64,000 nucleotides of DNA from Anaerolineales bacterium UBA5797 (GTDB taxonomy: Bacteria; Chloroflexota; Anaerolineae; Anaerolineales; Villigracilaceae): the NCBI GenBank assembly GCA_002418205.1, contig DIDP01000078.1, positions 61,280 through 125,279 of the forward strand, given 5' to 3'. Below the pieces are notes generated by a model that saw only the letters and a list, made by a program, of their open reading frames with translations, was not told where the DNA came from and ran no database searches. Position numbers and translations under genes: made by a program. Positions 41,752 through 50,800 of the stretch are shown one piece after another. The first letter of the stretch is position 1. The number at the start of each line of letters is the position of its first letter.

Positions 41752-43422
41752 ATGTCAAACGAATCCTTAGTTATTTACTCCATGAACAAAGTGGGACGTA
41801 TCGTCCCTCCCAACAAACAAATCCTGCGCGACATCTCCCTCGGCTTCTACTACGGCGCCAAGATCGGCGTGCTCGGGCTCAACGGCGCGGGCAAATCTAC
41901 GTTACTGCGCATCATGGCGGGCGTCGACAAAGACTACATCGGCGAAATCTCCATGAGCAAAGGCTACACCGTCGGTCTGCTCGAGCAGGAACCCAAACTC
42001 GATGAAAGCAAAACAGTCCTCGAGGTCGTCAAAGAGGCGGTCGCGCCCATCGTCGAAATGCTCGCGCGCTTCGATGAGGTCAACGCCAAATTCGCCGAAC
42101 CCGATGCCGACTTCGACCTCCTCATCGCCGAGCAAGCCAAACTGCAGGAGCAACTCGACAAGCACGACGCCTGGAACCTCGACAGCCGCCTCGAACTCGC
42201 CATGGACGCCCTTCGCTGTCCGCCGTCGGATACGCCCATCAAGATCTGCTCAGGCGGAGAACGTCGCCGCGTCGCCCTCACCCGACTCCTGCTCACCGAA
42301 CCCGATATTCTCCTGCTCGATGAACCCACCAACCACCTCGACGCCGAATCCGTGGCGTGGCTCGAACATCACCTGCGCGACTACAAAGGCACCGTCATCG
42401 CCGTCACCCACGACCGCTACTTCCTCGATAACGTCGCAGGCTGGATCCTCGAACTCGACCGCGGCTACGGCATCCCGTGGAAGGGCAACTACTCCTCATG
42501 GCTCGAGCAAAAGGAAGAACGCATCCGCCTCGAAGAGAAATCCGAATCCAAACGTCAGAAGACCCTCCAGCGCGAACTCGAATGGATTCGCATGTCGCCC
42601 AAAGCGCGTCAATCCAAAGGACAAGCCCGCGTCAGCGCCTACGAAAAATTATTGAATCAGGAAGCCGAAGCACGCCGTGAAGAACTGGATATCTACATCC
42701 CACCCGGACCTCGCCTCGGTGACGTCGTTTTTGAATTTGACAAAGTGACCAAGAGCTACGGCGACCGCCTCATTCTTGACGAGTTTTCTGCTTCTGTTCC
42801 CCCAGGCTCCATCATCGGGATAGTGGGTCCAAACGGCGCAGGCAAGACCACCCTGCTCAAGATGATCATCGGACAGGAAAAACCCGACAGCGGCTCCGTC
42901 AAAGTCGGCGAGACCGTCAAACTCGCCTACGTTGACCAATCCCGCACCCTCGACCCTGAGAAGACCGTCTACGAAGAAATCTCACAAGGCGCCGATACGC
43001 TCGAACTCGGCAAACGCAAGATCAACGCGCGTGGTTATGTATCCACGTTCAACTTCGCTGGCACAGACCAGCAAAAGAAAGTCGGCATCCTCTCAGGCGG
43101 AGAACGCAACCGTGTCCACTTAGCCAAGACCCTCACCGAAGGCGCCAACGTCATCCTGCTCGACGAACCCACCAACGACCTCGACGTCAACACCCTGCGC
43201 GCCCTCGAAGAAGCCCTGAGCGAATTCGCAGGCACAGCCTTGGTCGTCTCCCACGACCGCTGGTTCCTCGACCGCATCTGCACCCACCTCATCGTCTTCG
43301 AAGGTGACTCCGTCGCCAAAATGTACATCGGCAACTGGTCCGATTACGAAACCATGATGCAAGAAAAATTTGGAAAAGACCTTACACCGCATCGAGTCAA
43401 ATATAGAACGTTGAAACGATAA
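41752..43422 (+). CDS. ettA: ABC-F translation factor EttA
   Basis: 556 residues with two ABC domains and no membrane part. Site 1 has GLNGAGKST, SGGERRRVAL and LLLDEPTNHLD. Site 2 has GPNGAGKTT, LSGGERNRVHL and ILLDEPTNDLD. The EttA arm insert in domain 1 and the linker region RMSPKARQSKGQARVSAYEKL match energy-dependent translational throttle A. It binds the ribosomal E site and gates elongation by ATP/ADP ratio. Its last ~90 bp are repeated in decayed form several times downstream. Confidence 0.95.
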   Translation: MSNESLVIYSMNKVGRIVPPNKQILRDISLGFYYGAKIGVLGLNGAGKSTLLRIMAGVDKDYIGEISMSKGYTVGLLEQEPKLDESKTVLEVVKEAVAPIVEMLARFDEVNAKFAEPDADFDLLIAEQAKLQEQLDKHDAWNLDSRLELAMDALRCPPSDTPIKICSGGERRRVALTRLLLTEPDILLLDEPTNHLDAESVAWLEHHLRDYKGTVIAVTHDRYFLDNVAGWILELDRGYGIPWKGNYSSWLEQKEERIRLEEKSESKRQKTLQRELEWIRMSPKARQSKGQARVSAYEKLLNQEAEARREELDIYIPPGPRLGDVVFEFDKVTKSYGDRLILDEFSASVPPGSIIGIVGPNGAGKTTLLKMIIGQEKPDSGSVKVGETVKLAYVDQSRTLDPEKTVYEEISQGADTLELGKRKINARGYVSTFNFAGTDQQKKVGILSGGERNRVHLAKTLTEGANVILLDEPTNDLDVNTLRALEEALSEFAGTALVVSHDRWFLDRICTHLIVFEGDSVAKMYIGNWSDYETMMQEKFGKDLTPHRVKYRTLKR

Positions 43423-43613
43423 ATTACAACCATGTTGTTGCGGGCCCTGTTGGTTGAGTAGTCCCGTGCTCGTCGGGGCGTATCGAAACCACAGGGCGAA
43501 GCAATCTTCTCGAAACTCGGGATTGCTCACTTGCACCGAGCGCAAGTACGGTGTCGTCGCAAAGAACCCTCCTCGCAACACCGCACCTGCGGTGGGTGCA
43601 GGTGTGACATCCG

Positions 43614-43703
43614 TGGCAACTGGTCTGATTACGAAACGATGATGACCGAAAAATTCGGCAAAGATCTCACCCCGCCCCGCTTGAAATATAGAACTCCAAA
43701 ATG
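43614..43703 (+). pseudogene. ettA 3'-tail copy 2
   Basis: Aligns with ettA 43330-43422 at about 80% by eye and encodes NWSDYETMMTEKFGKDLTPP then RLKYRTPK and a stop in the matching frame. No ettA sequence precedes it. The gap 43423-43613 contains no gene, only short GC-rich palindromes. Confidence 0.88.
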
Positions 43704-43770
43704 ACAATTGCCCGTACCACAATCAACCCTCAAGTGTTGTATCAATCATCCTGCGGATAGAGGAGATAGA

Positions 43771-43980
43771 ATGTTTGAATGGCTGAACAGCAATGTCGGT
43801 TTGGTGCTTGTTATCCTGAGTGTCTTCGGTCTCGTGGGCGGATCGTTCTCTGCTGAAGGGTTGACATTCAAATTCAAGACGGCCAAGGGCAAAGTCAATA
43901 CATTTCTGGTGGTGATCGGCTCCGTGGGCCTTTTGATGATACTCGTTGATTTTTTACTCTATTACTATTTCCTGCCCTAG
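43771..43980 (+). CDS. Small two-helix membrane protein
   Basis: 69 residues, MFEWLNSNVGLVLVILSVFG... to YYYFLP, with two hydrophobic helices joined by a basic FKFKTAKGKV loop. GAGGAGATAGA precedes the ATG. It lies alone between ettA tail copies 2 and 3. Family not recognised; a membrane or immunity role cannot be told. Confidence 0.7.
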   Translation: MFEWLNSNVGLVLVILSVFGLVGGSFSAEGLTFKFKTAKGKVNTFLVVIGSVGLLMILVDFLLYYYFLP

Positions 43981-44010
43981 CATGGGTGGTGAACGGGCAC
44001 ACTCTGCCCA

Positions 44011-44070
44011 GGCATCTGGTCTGATTATGAAACCATGATGCGCGTGAAATATAGGACGATGAAGCGATAA
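44011..44070 (+). pseudogene. ettA 3'-tail copy 3 (internal deletion)
   Basis: Encodes GIWSDYETMMRVKYRTMKR and stop. It matches the ettA end with an in-frame loss of 11 codons in the middle. Confidence 0.85.
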
Positions 44071-44199
44071 CATAACCTGGGTTGCCCGTTCCAACGGAAA
44101 CCTGCGGGCGGTTATCCCATCGCACGTCCTTGTCAACCTGTTTGCCTTCACTGCCTTATTCGTGGATAACGGCTTTTAAGTCTTGAATCGATCGGAGTG

Positions 44200-44284
44200 G
44201 ATACCGCTCCGATTCCAAAACAACGATGGATGAGAAATTTGGGAAGGATTTTGCTCCACATCGTGTAAAATAGCGCACGTTGGA
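44200..44284 (+). pseudogene. ettA 3'-tail copy 4
   Basis: From TCC 44208 it encodes SDSKTTMDEKFGKDFAPHRV-K then TAG, and the following ACGTTGGAG still resembles the ettA end. There is no gene between copies 3 and 4. Confidence 0.82.
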
Positions 44285-44358
44285 GAACAAGATCAAACTC
44301 GTTTTGATAAAACCGGGCAGCATCATCTTGCCAGTGGACGCCTAGTCTGAAGGTGGAA

Positions 44359-45894
44359 ATGGATCTATCAGGAAACCGACTATTTCGATTGATTCACAGA
44401 CTGACAAGCAAGGACAAACACCAAATGAAAAATTTGATTCAGAGATTTCTTTTATCACCCGTACATCATTTGATGTTTGCCATCTACTATGTATTCAGGT
44501 TGTATGGCAACAATATTTCAAATGTTCCATTTAATGATTTTATCCGGCCGTTGTTGATTTCGGTGTTTGCCGCGTCTGCGCTGTATCTATTGTTTTTTGT
44601 TTTATCCCGCAGCAGCGTTAAGGCTTCATTCATAACCTCAGTGGTCTTTTTCATGTTCTATTTCTATTACGATGGATGGAATCTATTGCCCTTCAAAAAA
44701 ACACATGCATGGGCGACTAATTTCCCAATTGTTTGGGTGTTATTAACTTTGATCATCATTATATGGATCGAGCGATCCAGGAGCACGGACCCGGGGGGTA
44801 GTTTCACAGCTGGGGTAAACCTGATGGCATTCACGCTACTCATTTTCCCCACCATGCAAGGCATCCAATATGCGGTTGCCATTCGGCAATCTTATATGCC
44901 ACAGGTGAGACATGTTGTGGATGGCAGAGCACTGAAATCACCTCCCGATATATATTACATAATCTTGGATGCATATCCCCGTGCCGACGTGCTGGAGCAA
45001 TATGGATACGATAATGGTGGGTTCCTCCAGGAGTTAAGGGATCTGGGATTCTATGTTGCGGAGTGCAGCCAAAGCAATTATTCAAGGACTGCACTATCAT
45101 TAACATCCTCATTGAACATGGATTATCTTCACGTGTTAAGCACTGAAATTCGCCCTGAGGAAGACGATTATTTTTGGCTGTATAAAATGCTCGATGAAAA
45201 TGCTGTGCAGGCCTCCGTGTCCAATATGGGATATAAAACCTTCTCTTTTGCGAGTGGATTTTTGTGGGCGGAATGGAGGGATGCGGATGTTTTTATTGCT
45301 CCTCCTGACGGGCCTATGACGGAATTCGAGACCGTTGTTGTGCTCTCCAGTTATGCAAGAATTCTCAATGATCTGGGATACATCAATCTTGCTGATATCC
45401 ATGCTGATCGTTTTCGGACACGCACACGACTGGTTCTGAGAAGTTTCGATATGTTGGCACATGAACCTGGACCCAAATTCGTTTTTATACACCTAATTGT
45501 TCCTCATGCACCATTTGCATTCGACGAAAACGGGAATCCCGTGGATCCCAATCAATATCAGGGTAATGACGGTTATGTGACTCAGGTGAAATTTATTAAC
45601 AAATTCATACTGCCGGAATTGAAAACACTCATCGATAAATCAGCAAATCCACCGGTGATTATTCTACAAGGGGATCACGGCACTCTGGAAAGGGATTTGC
45701 AAATGAAGATTTTGAACGCATATTACCTGCCTGAAGGTACGGAGGCTCTTTATCCCAGTATTTCCCCGGTTAATAGTTTTCGTATTGTGTTCAACACCTA
45801 TCTCGGCACCGAATTTCCACTTTTGGATGATGTCAGCTATTATTCAGAGAATAGTAAATATGACCTTTCCATCTTTCCGAATACCTGTCCGTAA
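44359..45894 (+). CDS. Membrane-anchored sulfatase-like hydrolase
   Basis: About 511 residues. Four to five hydrophobic helices (residues about 25-170) precede an extracellular alkaline-phosphatase-superfamily domain. It starts PPDIYYIILDAYPRADVL (metal-binding Asp) and includes FVFIHLIVPHAPF and VIILQGDHGT, typical of sulfatase/LTA-synthase-like enzymes. A role in phospho- or sulfo-group handling on a surface polymer is plausible. The gene is markedly AT-richer than its neighbours and lies between ettA tail copies 4 and 5, so it looks imported. Start ATG 44359 has GGTGG upstream. Confidence 0.75.
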   Translation: MDLSGNRLFRLIHRLTSKDKHQMKNLIQRFLLSPVHHLMFAIYYVFRLYGNNISNVPFNDFIRPLLISVFAASALYLLFFVLSRSSVKASFITSVVFFMFYFYYDGWNLLPFKKTHAWATNFPIVWVLLTLIIIIWIERSRSTDPGGSFTAGVNLMAFTLLIFPTMQGIQYAVAIRQSYMPQVRHVVDGRALKSPPDIYYIILDAYPRADVLEQYGYDNGGFLQELRDLGFYVAECSQSNYSRTALSLTSSLNMDYLHVLSTEIRPEEDDYFWLYKMLDENAVQASVSNMGYKTFSFASGFLWAEWRDADVFIAPPDGPMTEFETVVVLSSYARILNDLGYINLADIHADRFRTRTRLVLRSFDMLAHEPGPKFVFIHLIVPHAPFAFDENGNPVDPNQYQGNDGYVTQVKFINKFILPELKTLIDKSANPPVIILQGDHGTLERDLQMKILNAYYLPEGTEALYPSISPVNSFRIVFNTYLGTEFPLLDDVSYYSENSKYDLSIFPNTCP

Positions 45895-45985
45895 TGTCCC
45901 TTAAAATCCGTGGAAGCACAAGCTTAACGAAATGTAACCCGGCATTTGAAAAGGCTTTGTTGCCGGGAGGTATTTTATAAATTCC

Positions 45986-46015
45986 TCCGATTACAAAACA
46001 ATGCTGAAAGAGTAA
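45986..46015 (+). pseudogene. ettA 3'-tail copy 5 (short)
   Basis: TCCGATTACAAAACAATGCT and following bases encode SDYKTMLKE and stop, corresponding to ettA SDYETMMQE. Confidence 0.65.
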
Positions 46016-46019
46016 ACAT

Positions 46020-46049
46020 GCGACTGACACCCTTCCGGATGCCAGTCGC
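46020..46049. terminator. Hairpin between the sulfatase-like and DUF4367 genes
   Basis: GCGACTG (46020-46026) and CAGTCGC (46043-46049) pair, followed on the plus strand by TTCGTTTTGTTTC. It lies between convergent genes. Confidence 0.65.
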
Positions 46050-46061
46050 TTCGTTTTGTTT

Positions 46062-46856
46062 CTATTCCATGCCTTCCGCCAGCGCGATCATCCCTTCGGC
46101 ATCGAGATATGCGATCGATTCGACGCCGCCGAATTTCGTCATCTCGAACCAAATGCCATTCTCGATCCAGCGCAGGCGCAGGATGGGCGCGTCAGGATTC
46201 CACCTGGCAACGGACTCACCGGGGTAGACCACGAATGCTCCCTGAACGATCTCCGCATCCAGTCCGTTGACCTTGACCTGCAGGATGGCATCCTCGGGCG
46301 ATTGATCCCAATCCGATTGAATAAATCCATTCGTGGATTCATTGATGGCGAGTTGTCCACCATTCCCTGCAGCCTGATACTGGATGCCGATGTATCCGTT
46401 GGATGCCATGGCGCCTGCAAATTCAAATCCCTGTGGAATTGTGGGCAGTTCCTTCGCATCGAACCCTGCGATCTTCTCCGCCTCAGACATGCTGACGAAT
46501 GGAACAGATGGTTGTGCCGTCGGCATGGCTTGCGCCTCTTCAGGCGATGGGGCTTGTCCCTGCGGTAAGGGGCGTTCCTTGCTTTCGGCACGGATGAAGA
46601 ACTGTAAAACATTCTGCGCAAAGGCGCGTCCCTGCGGGGTGACGAAGGCAAGCGCCAGCAGGACGACGATCGCCAGGGTTGCATAAGCGACGCGGGGAAT
46701 GCGGCGCGGTTGGGTTGTGTTCATGTTTGCTCCTTGTTGTTTGGTGGTTCCCGCAACAAGGTTGGTCTTCACCGCGTGCCGGAGGTTCACTTCCGAGGAC
46801 GGAATTTTTTCTTCGAGCGCGTCCTGCAAAATGGACTGTACTTTCTTCTTGTCCAT
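46062..46856 (-). CDS. DUF4367-type membrane protein, probable anti-sigma partner
   Basis: 264 residues. A cytoplasmic N-terminus of about 70 residues is followed by one membrane helix (YATLAIVVLLALAFVTPQG), a Pro/Gln linker and an extracytoplasmic C-terminal domain. GFEFAGAMAS..., LQVKVNGLDAEIVQGAF and LRLRWIENGIWFEM resemble DUF4367. It is encoded 9 bp after the sigma factor, as for membrane anti-sigma or sigma-regulated proteins. No zinc-binding anti-sigma motif (HxxxCxxC) is seen, so the anti-sigma role is only inferred from context. Confidence 0.75.
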   Translation of the reverse strand: MDKKKVQSILQDALEEKIPSSEVNLRHAVKTNLVAGTTKQQGANMNTTQPRRIPRVAYATLAIVVLLALAFVTPQGRAFAQNVLQFFIRAESKERPLPQGQAPSPEEAQAMPTAQPSVPFVSMSEAEKIAGFDAKELPTIPQGFEFAGAMASNGYIGIQYQAAGNGGQLAINESTNGFIQSDWDQSPEDAILQVKVNGLDAEIVQGAFVVYPGESVARWNPDAPILRLRWIENGIWFEMTKFGGVESIAYLDAEGMIALAEGME

Positions 46857-46865
46857 GTGTGACTC

Positions 46866-47420
46866 CTATCTTGTGGTATCCATCAGATCGCGCAGGCGTT
46901 GGCGCGCGTCCCTGAGCCACCATTTGATGGTGCTGAGCGGGCGGTCCATGCGTTCGGACATGTCCGCTTCGCTGAGGTCGAGGAAGTAGCGCATCACGAC
47001 CACGGCGCGTTGTTCGGGCGGCAGGGACTGGATCGCATCCAGGATGTGTTCGCGGACCTGCTTCTCCTCCAGCCATTGCTCAGGCTGGGGCGCGGGATCA
47101 GCCAACAGCGCCGCGAGAGCCGAAGCGTCCTCATCCAGATCATCCAATGAGATGCTGCGCTTCAACCGCTTTGCGAGTTTGAGCGCGTCGTTGACGACGA
47201 TCCGAAAGAACCACGGCGGGAAGGGACGCTCCTCGTCGAATTGATGGATGCGCTCCGCAGCTTTGACGAACGCCGACTGGGCGATGTCCTCGGCCAGCGC
47301 GCGGTCGTAAAGGATCAGGTACGCGGCATGCACCGCCTGAGCCTGATACCGATTAACCAATATTTCAAGGCTGTCGAGGTGACCTTGTTTGATGCGGGAG
47401 ATTGCGGTTCGATCTTCCAT
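46866..47420 (-). CDS. ECF-type RNA polymerase sigma factor
   Basis: 184 residues from ATG 47420 with AAAGG upstream. Region 2 is SLEILVNRYQAQAVHAAYLILYDRALAEDIAQSAFVKAAERI. Region 4 is SLPPEQRAVVVMRYFLDLSEADMSERMDRPLSTIKWWLRDARQRL. The standard two-domain ECF layout lacks sigma 1 and 3. Together with the DUF4367 gene it forms a signalling pair for an envelope or growth-related stimulus. Confidence 0.93.
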   Translation of the reverse strand: MEDRTAISRIKQGHLDSLEILVNRYQAQAVHAAYLILYDRALAEDIAQSAFVKAAERIHQFDEERPFPPWFFRIVVNDALKLAKRLKRSISLDDLDEDASALAALLADPAPQPEQWLEEKQVREHILDAIQSLPPEQRAVVVMRYFLDLSEADMSERMDRPLSTIKWWLRDARQRLRDLMDTTR

Positions 47421-47510
47421 GCACGGACCTTTCAGGAGAATTCTCTGATTATAGTATCCGCCAGGAGGCGAAAAGATAGTGATCTGCTGCCGCAAGGGAC
47501 TGTCTCAGCG

Positions 47511-47540
47511 AGCCGCCGGGAAACCATCATCCAGAAATAA
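47511..47540 (+). pseudogene. Possible ettA 3'-tail copy 6 (weak)
   Basis: Encodes SRRETIIQK and stop, with GAAACCAT shared with ettA DYETMMQEK. It is short and degraded, and is listed because its position fits the series. Confidence 0.3.
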
Positions 47541-47817
47541 GCATCGAGCATTAAGATGGGGAGGATCTGTGCCCGGTCCGGGAAGTTTGGAGTCCATGCC
47601 AGCCGAATGAAGAAAAATGCGTAGATCTACGTATTTACAGCCCCCGGGTTGGCAAGGATAATTTATGCTGGCAGGTTATCGATCTTTATCAGGAATCTCA
47701 CAATAAGATAATAATGTGAGGATATTCTCTGTCGCCCTGTTTTCCGACTTCCGAAATACAATTGTCTCATGATCTGGAAAAAGGTATCAATCTGGTGGGG
47801 CTCGAAGGAGCTATGTT
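47541..47817. other. Intergenic region with palindrome CGTAGATCTACG
   Basis: No gene is supported here. The 12-bp perfect palindrome CGTAGATCTACG (47620-47631) is the one clear structured element and may be an operator for the large PAS-GGDEF-EAL gene that starts about 190 bp later. Confidence 0.45.
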
Positions 47818-50800
47818 ATGAAATCCAATTCAGCGGAGGGGATATTCGCGTTTCCGTTCGATGTGCAAACCACGCGTCCGTCATGGTCGCGCTGGCTCTG
47901 GCTCTGGGGAGCCTGGGGGGTGATCTGCGGTGTTCTGGCGATCATTGAACAGGTACCTGATATCGTCAACCAGGTGGCTGCGCCGATCAGTTCGGTCGCT
48001 TTCGATCTGCTCGGGCTGCAGGTGATTTTGATCGGGCTGTGGATCGCCTGGAAACAGCCCTGGTCTCCAGCCGACATCATGGACCAACGCAAGGGCTGGA
48101 TGCTCAACATCATCTGCACTGTGCTGCTTGTTCCGGCGGTGGGGGTGATCCTGATCGATCCGGACCCGTGGGGATCGGTCTGGTTTTATCTCACACTCGG
48201 CACCATGCTTTTGCAGATCTTCTGGCTGAGCCGGCGGGGATTGGTCCGTTTGGCGGCGATTTTGTTGACCATCTCGCTCGTCATCCACTGGTTGGGGTTG
48301 GGAGGGTTGAATACCGACCTCAGAGATGTGGGATATGTATTCGTCTACGGCTTGATCTTTCTTGTCGGGGGAGTGCTGGTCAGATGGTGGTTCGGGCTGA
48401 TCATGGCGCTGATCCTCCCTTTGCTCTCCACCATTCTGGCCGATCTGGGCGTTTCTGCAATTTCTCCGAATTGGAATGCGGCATTTCTTTATCTGTTGCT
48501 GCTCGGCGCCTATGCCGCGATCATCGCTCTGTACACCCGCGCGCTTGAAACGGCGCTTACCATCACCGACGCGAACAATGTCGAGCTCAAGAAGGTGCGG
48601 GACATACTTTCACAAACGATCGAACAACTAAGAGGTAACGAAGAGCAACTAAGGACGGTCATCAGCAACAACCCGGTGATCCTGTTCGTTTTGGATCGAA
48701 ACGGCATTTTCAAGTTGTCGGAAGGAGCCGGTCTGGAACGCCTCGGTCTAAAACCCGGTGAAGTGGTGGGACAGTCGGCATTTGACCTCTATAAAGACCA
48801 TCCGGATATCGTTCGCCTCCTGGAACAGACCCTGGCAGGCCACACCTCGCACGCCGTCCTCGAAGTGGGTCCGGTCACACTCGATGTGCACTATTCGCCG
48901 ATCCGTAATGGGCAGGGGGCGGTGAGCGGGGCGGTCGGCGTGGCGACCGACGTCACCGAACGAAAACAAATACAACAGGAACTGGAGGACAACCGGCGGC
49001 GGCTTGCTTTTCTTTTGGATAAATCCCCCTCCGTCATTTATTCATCCAAAGCCTCGGAGAATTTTGAGGCAACATTCATGTCGGCCAATGTCACAAACCA
49101 GTTGGGATATCAACCGGAGGAGTTTATCAACGATCCCGGGTTTTGGATGGAACACATCCACCCGGACGATGCCCCTCATATTGCTGCGGGTTTGGAAAAA
49201 CTATTTGTGCAGGGTGTGCACTCGCACGAATATCGTTTTCGCCATAAGAATGGTCAATACGTTTGGATGCGGGATGAATTGACCCTGATCCGGGATGAAG
49301 CCGGGGAACCCCGGGAGATCATCGGTTCCTGGATTGACATCACCGAAAACAAACAGGCGGAGGCCGCACTGCAGGAGAGTCGCATTATGCTCAAGCAGAT
49401 TCTGGACACCGTTCCTCAGTCCATATTCTGGAAAGACAGGGACAGCGTGTATTTGGGCTGCAACCGGGTCTTTGCTGCCGCTGTTGGATTGACCCCTGAT
49501 GAAATTGTCGGCAGGACCGATTTTGACCTCCCCTGGCCCAGGCATGAAGCGGAGGCATACCGCGCCGATGATGCGTATGTGATCGCCAATCAGGCGCCAA
49601 TGCGGCATATCCTTGAGCCGCTCCAGCAGGCGGATGGCGTCCGCCTGTGGATCGATACGACCAAGCTGCCTCTGATGGATGGCCACGGGGAAGTCTATGG
49701 CGTTTTGGGCGTGTATGAAGACGTCACCGAGCGCAGTCGCGCCGAACAAGCCCTGCGGGAAAGCGAAGCCCGATATCGACATCTTTTCAATGGCATCAAC
49801 GATGCCGTGATGGTTTACGATCTCGAAACGGGCAGGTTTGCGGATTGCAACGAAGGCGTCACACACCTGCTGGGTTATACCCGTGACGAGTTTTTAGCCC
49901 TTCAGCCGCCGGATATCGTTCATCCCGATTTTCATCAAACCATGCGGACGAACCAGCAGATGTTGAAATCGGGGGAAAACACCATCATTGAGTCCCTGCA
50001 CTGCCGCAAAGACGGTGCAACGGTACAGGTGGAAATCAACAGCCGCCTGATGACCTATCAGGGTGCCCGCATGATTCTTTCCGTTGTGCGCGACATCACC
50101 GAACGCAAGCGAGCTGAAAGGCAGTTGGAGGAGAGCGAGCAGAAATATCGCCAGTTGATCGAGGCGCTGCAAGAAGGCATCTGGGTGATCGATAAGGATG
50201 CAAACACCTCATTTGCGAATCCTCGAATGGCGGAGATGTTGGGATATACCGTGGAAGAAATGCAGGGAAAACCCCTGTTTGCGTTCATGGACGAACGCGG
50301 AACGAGAATTTCCAAGCGTAATTTGGAGCGACGGCAACAAGGCATCAAAGAGCAACATGATTTCGAGTTCATAAAGAAAGATGGAAGCCGCATTTACGCG
50401 ACGATGGAGACTGCACCCATCACTGATGATAAAGGGAATTATGCAGGGGCGATTGCCGGAGTTGTTGATATTACCGAACGCAAGCGGTCGGAAGATGCAC
50501 TGCGAGAAAGTGAGGAGCGCTATCGCCGTCTCGTCGAAACATCTCCCGACGCCATCACATTGACTGACATGAGTGGTACCGTCCTGTTCTGTAATCAACA
50601 GGCTGCACTTCTGCAGGGCCTGGGAAGCGCGGAAGAGATGATCGGCAGGAACGCCTTTGAGTTCGTTGCCCCGGAAAATGCACAACTGGCCATCGAAAAC
50701 ATGCGCAAAACCCTGGAAACCGGAAGCGTCAAAAATGTCGAATACGTTTCCCTCAAGGTGGATGGTACCCGTTTCATGGTCGATCTGAGCGCATCCGTGA

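Noticed and set aside
43504..43613. Short GC-rich palindromes between ettA and tail copy 2 as attachment core sites
   Set aside because: They are not repeated next to the other tail copies, so they do not mark a common recombination site.
47511..47540. Sixth ettA tail copy
   Set aside because: Only about nine codons with partial similarity. Kept as a weak feature but not relied on for the serial-insertion argument.
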